From: Mycobacterium palustre
GTDB lineage: Bacteria; Actinomycetota; Actinomycetes; Mycobacteriales; Mycobacteriaceae
DNA length: 64,000 nt
Direction of reading: 5' to 3'
Assembly: GCF_002101785.1 (NCBI RefSeq)
Contig: NZ_LQPJ01000043.1
Span: forward strand, 33,874 to 97,873
The stretch's first letter is position 1; each line of letters opens with the position of its first letter. The notes under the pieces are model-generated. The model was not told the DNA's origin. It saw nothing but the letters and a program-made list of their open reading frames with translations, and did not search any database. This document shows positions 62,682 through 64,000 of this stretch, in pieces. The translations under genes were made by a program, and so were the position numbers.

Positions 62682-63734
62682 CCAAGTACCTATCGGGTCG
62701 TCCAATGGAACACCGGAAACGTCGGCAAGAGCTCGTTGCAGTCCATCGCCGACCACCCCGGCCTGGAGCTGGTGGGCTGCTATGCCTGGTCGCCGGAGAA
62801 GGTCGGCCGCGACGCCGGCGAGCTGGTCGGCATAGCCCCGGTGGGCGTAGCGGCCACCAACGACGTCGACGCGCTGCTCGCCCTCAAGCCGGACTGCGTG
62901 GTCTACAACCCCATGTGGATCGACGTCGACGAGCTGGTCCGCATCCTGTCGGCGGGCGTCAACGTGGTCACGACGGCGTCGTTTGTCACCGGAACCAACC
63001 TCGGGCAGGGCCGCGACCGGATCGTCGAAGCCTGCCAGAAGGGCGGCGCGACAATCTTCGGGTCCGGCGTCAGCCCCGGGTTCGCCGAGCTTTTGGCCAT
63101 CGTGTCGGCGATGGTGTGCAACCGCGTCGACAAGGTCAGCGTCATCGAAGCCGCCGACACCACGTTCTACGACTCGCCGGCGACCGAGAAACCCGTCGGC
63201 TTCGGCCAGCCGATCGACCACCCGGACCTGCAGGCGATGACCGAGCACGGCACGGCCATCTTCGGCGAGGCGGTCCGCCTGGTGGCCGACGCGCTGGGCG
63301 TCGAGCTCGACGAGGTGCGCTGCGTGGCCGAATACGCCCAAACCACGGCCGATCTCGACCTCGGGTCCTGGACCATACCTGCGGGATGCGTGGCGGGCGT
63401 CTACGCGAGTTGGCAGGGCATCGTCGGCGGCAAGACCCTGATCGACCTCAACGTCCGGTGGCGCAAGGGGCAGACGCTCGAGCCCGACTGGAAGATCGAC
63501 CAGGACGGCTGGGTCATCCAGATCGACGGGCAGCCCACGGTCACCACCAAGGTTGGCTTCCTCCCCCCGCCGTATTTCCAGGCCGAGACCATCGCCGATT
63601 TCATGACGCTCGGACACATCATGACGGCGATGCCGGTGATCAACGCGATCCCGGCCGTGGTGGCCGCCCCACCGGGCATCGTCACCTACACCGACCTGCC
63701 GCTCACGCTGCCGCGCGGCCAGGCCAAGGTGTAG
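62679..63734 (+). CDS. NAD(P)-dependent amine dehydrogenase-like protein (DapB fold)
   Basis: 351 aa from GTG. Rossmann start YRVVQWNTGNVGKSSLQSI, ELVGCYAWSPEKVG, PDCVVYNPMWID, and ASFVTGTNLGQGRDRIVEAC fit the dihydrodipicolinate-reductase-like/2,4-diaminopentanoate dehydrogenase family that is abundant in mycobacteria. Substrate unknown; many relatives lie in lipid or sterol regulons. Controlled by the TetR-type operator upstream. Confidence 0.88.
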   Translation: MPSTYRVVQWNTGNVGKSSLQSIADHPGLELVGCYAWSPEKVGRDAGELVGIAPVGVAATNDVDALLALKPDCVVYNPMWIDVDELVRILSAGVNVVTTASFVTGTNLGQGRDRIVEACQKGGATIFGSGVSPGFAELLAIVSAMVCNRVDKVSVIEAADTTFYDSPATEKPVGFGQPIDHPDLQAMTEHGTAIFGEAVRLVADALGVELDEVRCVAEYAQTTADLDLGSWTIPAGCVAGVYASWQGIVGGKTLIDLNVRWRKGQTLEPDWKIDQDGWVIQIDGQPTVTTKVGFLPPPYFQAETIADFMTLGHIMTAMPVINAIPAVVAAPPGIVTYTDLPLTLPRGQAKV

Positions 63735-63775
63735 GCCAGTTTGGCCGCCGCACGGCCTCGGGTATGCACCGAAAC

Positions 63776-63922
63776 ATGACTGCTACGAAGGAGACCGTGG
63801 GCAGGCTCACCGGCAACCGGCGCACACAGCGCGAGGGCGTGCTGGATCAGGTCAAGGCCAACGCGAAAGACCAAGGCGAGCGGATGCGGGACGCCTTCCG
63901 GGCTAGGGGTCGCCGGCCCTAG
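63776..63922 (+). CDS. CsbD-like small protein
   Basis: 48 aa: KETVGRLTGNRRTQREG-VLDQVKANAKDQGERMRDAF, close to the CsbD stress-protein pattern (KxxxGxLTGxxxxxxEG...DQxKxxAK). An ATG at 63764 would add four residues. Highly charged, helical, no membrane segment. The remaining 78 bp of the window show nothing recognisable. Confidence 0.72.
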   Translation: MTATKETVGRLTGNRRTQREGVLDQVKANAKDQGERMRDAFRARGRRP

Positions 63923-64000
63923 GTGTACCCGGCCATAACGTTGGTTACAGGCGGCTGATGGGTGGTAGGCCGCTGAGTGCGCTGTGGCGGCGTTGAGTGT

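Noticed and set aside
63923..64000. Possible gene or mobile-element end at the right edge
   Set aside because: Only 78 bp, no start codon with RBS, no recognisable inverted repeat end; cannot be judged from this window.

Overview
This is high-GC mycobacterial DNA. From position 11956 to 54840 the gene order follows the Mycobacterium tuberculosis Rv3688c-Rv3723 segment as I remember it, but with insertions and losses. A Sec-dependent formate dehydrogenase locus, a PE-family gene and many leaderless-type GTG/ATG starts (TANNNT about 6-7 nt upstream) point to a slow-growing, non-tuberculous Mycobacterium. No tool was run; orthology statements rest on recalled family knowledge and motifs read in the sequence.

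Layout. (1) 1-2356: partial zinc alcohol dehydrogenase, a SRPBCC protein and an F420-type LLM oxidoreductase. (2) 2430-11916: a complete selenium module. selD, the formate dehydrogenase catalytic subunit with an in-frame TGA (Sec190) followed by a SECIS-like hairpin, its FeS subunit and an NrfD anchor lie on the minus strand. tRNA-Sec, selA and selB lie divergently on the plus strand. (3) 11956-19856: YqeY, then a membrane/MoxR cluster (DUF4129, DUF4350, MoxR2, DUF58, SpoIIM, RDD). (4) 19867-26505: small membrane protein, PadR regulator, glpK, a fused glutamate-cysteine-ligase-like/methyltransferase protein and a PE protein with Ile-Pro repeats. (5) 26759-32121: the ergothioneine operon egtABCDE with start/stop overlaps. 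(6) 32266-41842: secreted sensor-like protein, two small His-rich membrane proteins, a DUF4185 protein, asd-ask, a papain-like protease, a second DUF4185 protein, and leuA behind a leucine leader peptide with pairable RNA segments.

(7) 41906-54840: dnaQ-like exonuclease, murT-gatD (lipid II amidation), recR-ebfC, N-acetylmuramyl amidase, a flavoenzyme/fatty-acid methyltransferase pair, dnaX, aspartate aminotransferase, SRP RNA, tRNA-Ser(GGA) and a membrane protein with an acidic repeat tail. A short repeat with GTGGCGA/TCGCCAC ends occurs as a 57-bp tandem array next to the SRP RNA gene, singly after leuA and after the methyltransferase gene, and inside the leuA coding sequence.

(8) 54848-63922: enoyl-CoA hydratase, a ParB-like small protein, an LpqH-type lipoprotein, then the least familiar part of the window. 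This is a helical-repeat protein translationally coupled to a CHAT-type cysteine protease, followed by a convergent small gene and two coupled genes of unknown function. Both operons have near-identical leaderless promoters. This 56.6-62.6 kb block is the best candidate for an undescribed system. A DapB-like amine dehydrogenase behind a TetR-type operator and a CsbD-like small protein close the window.
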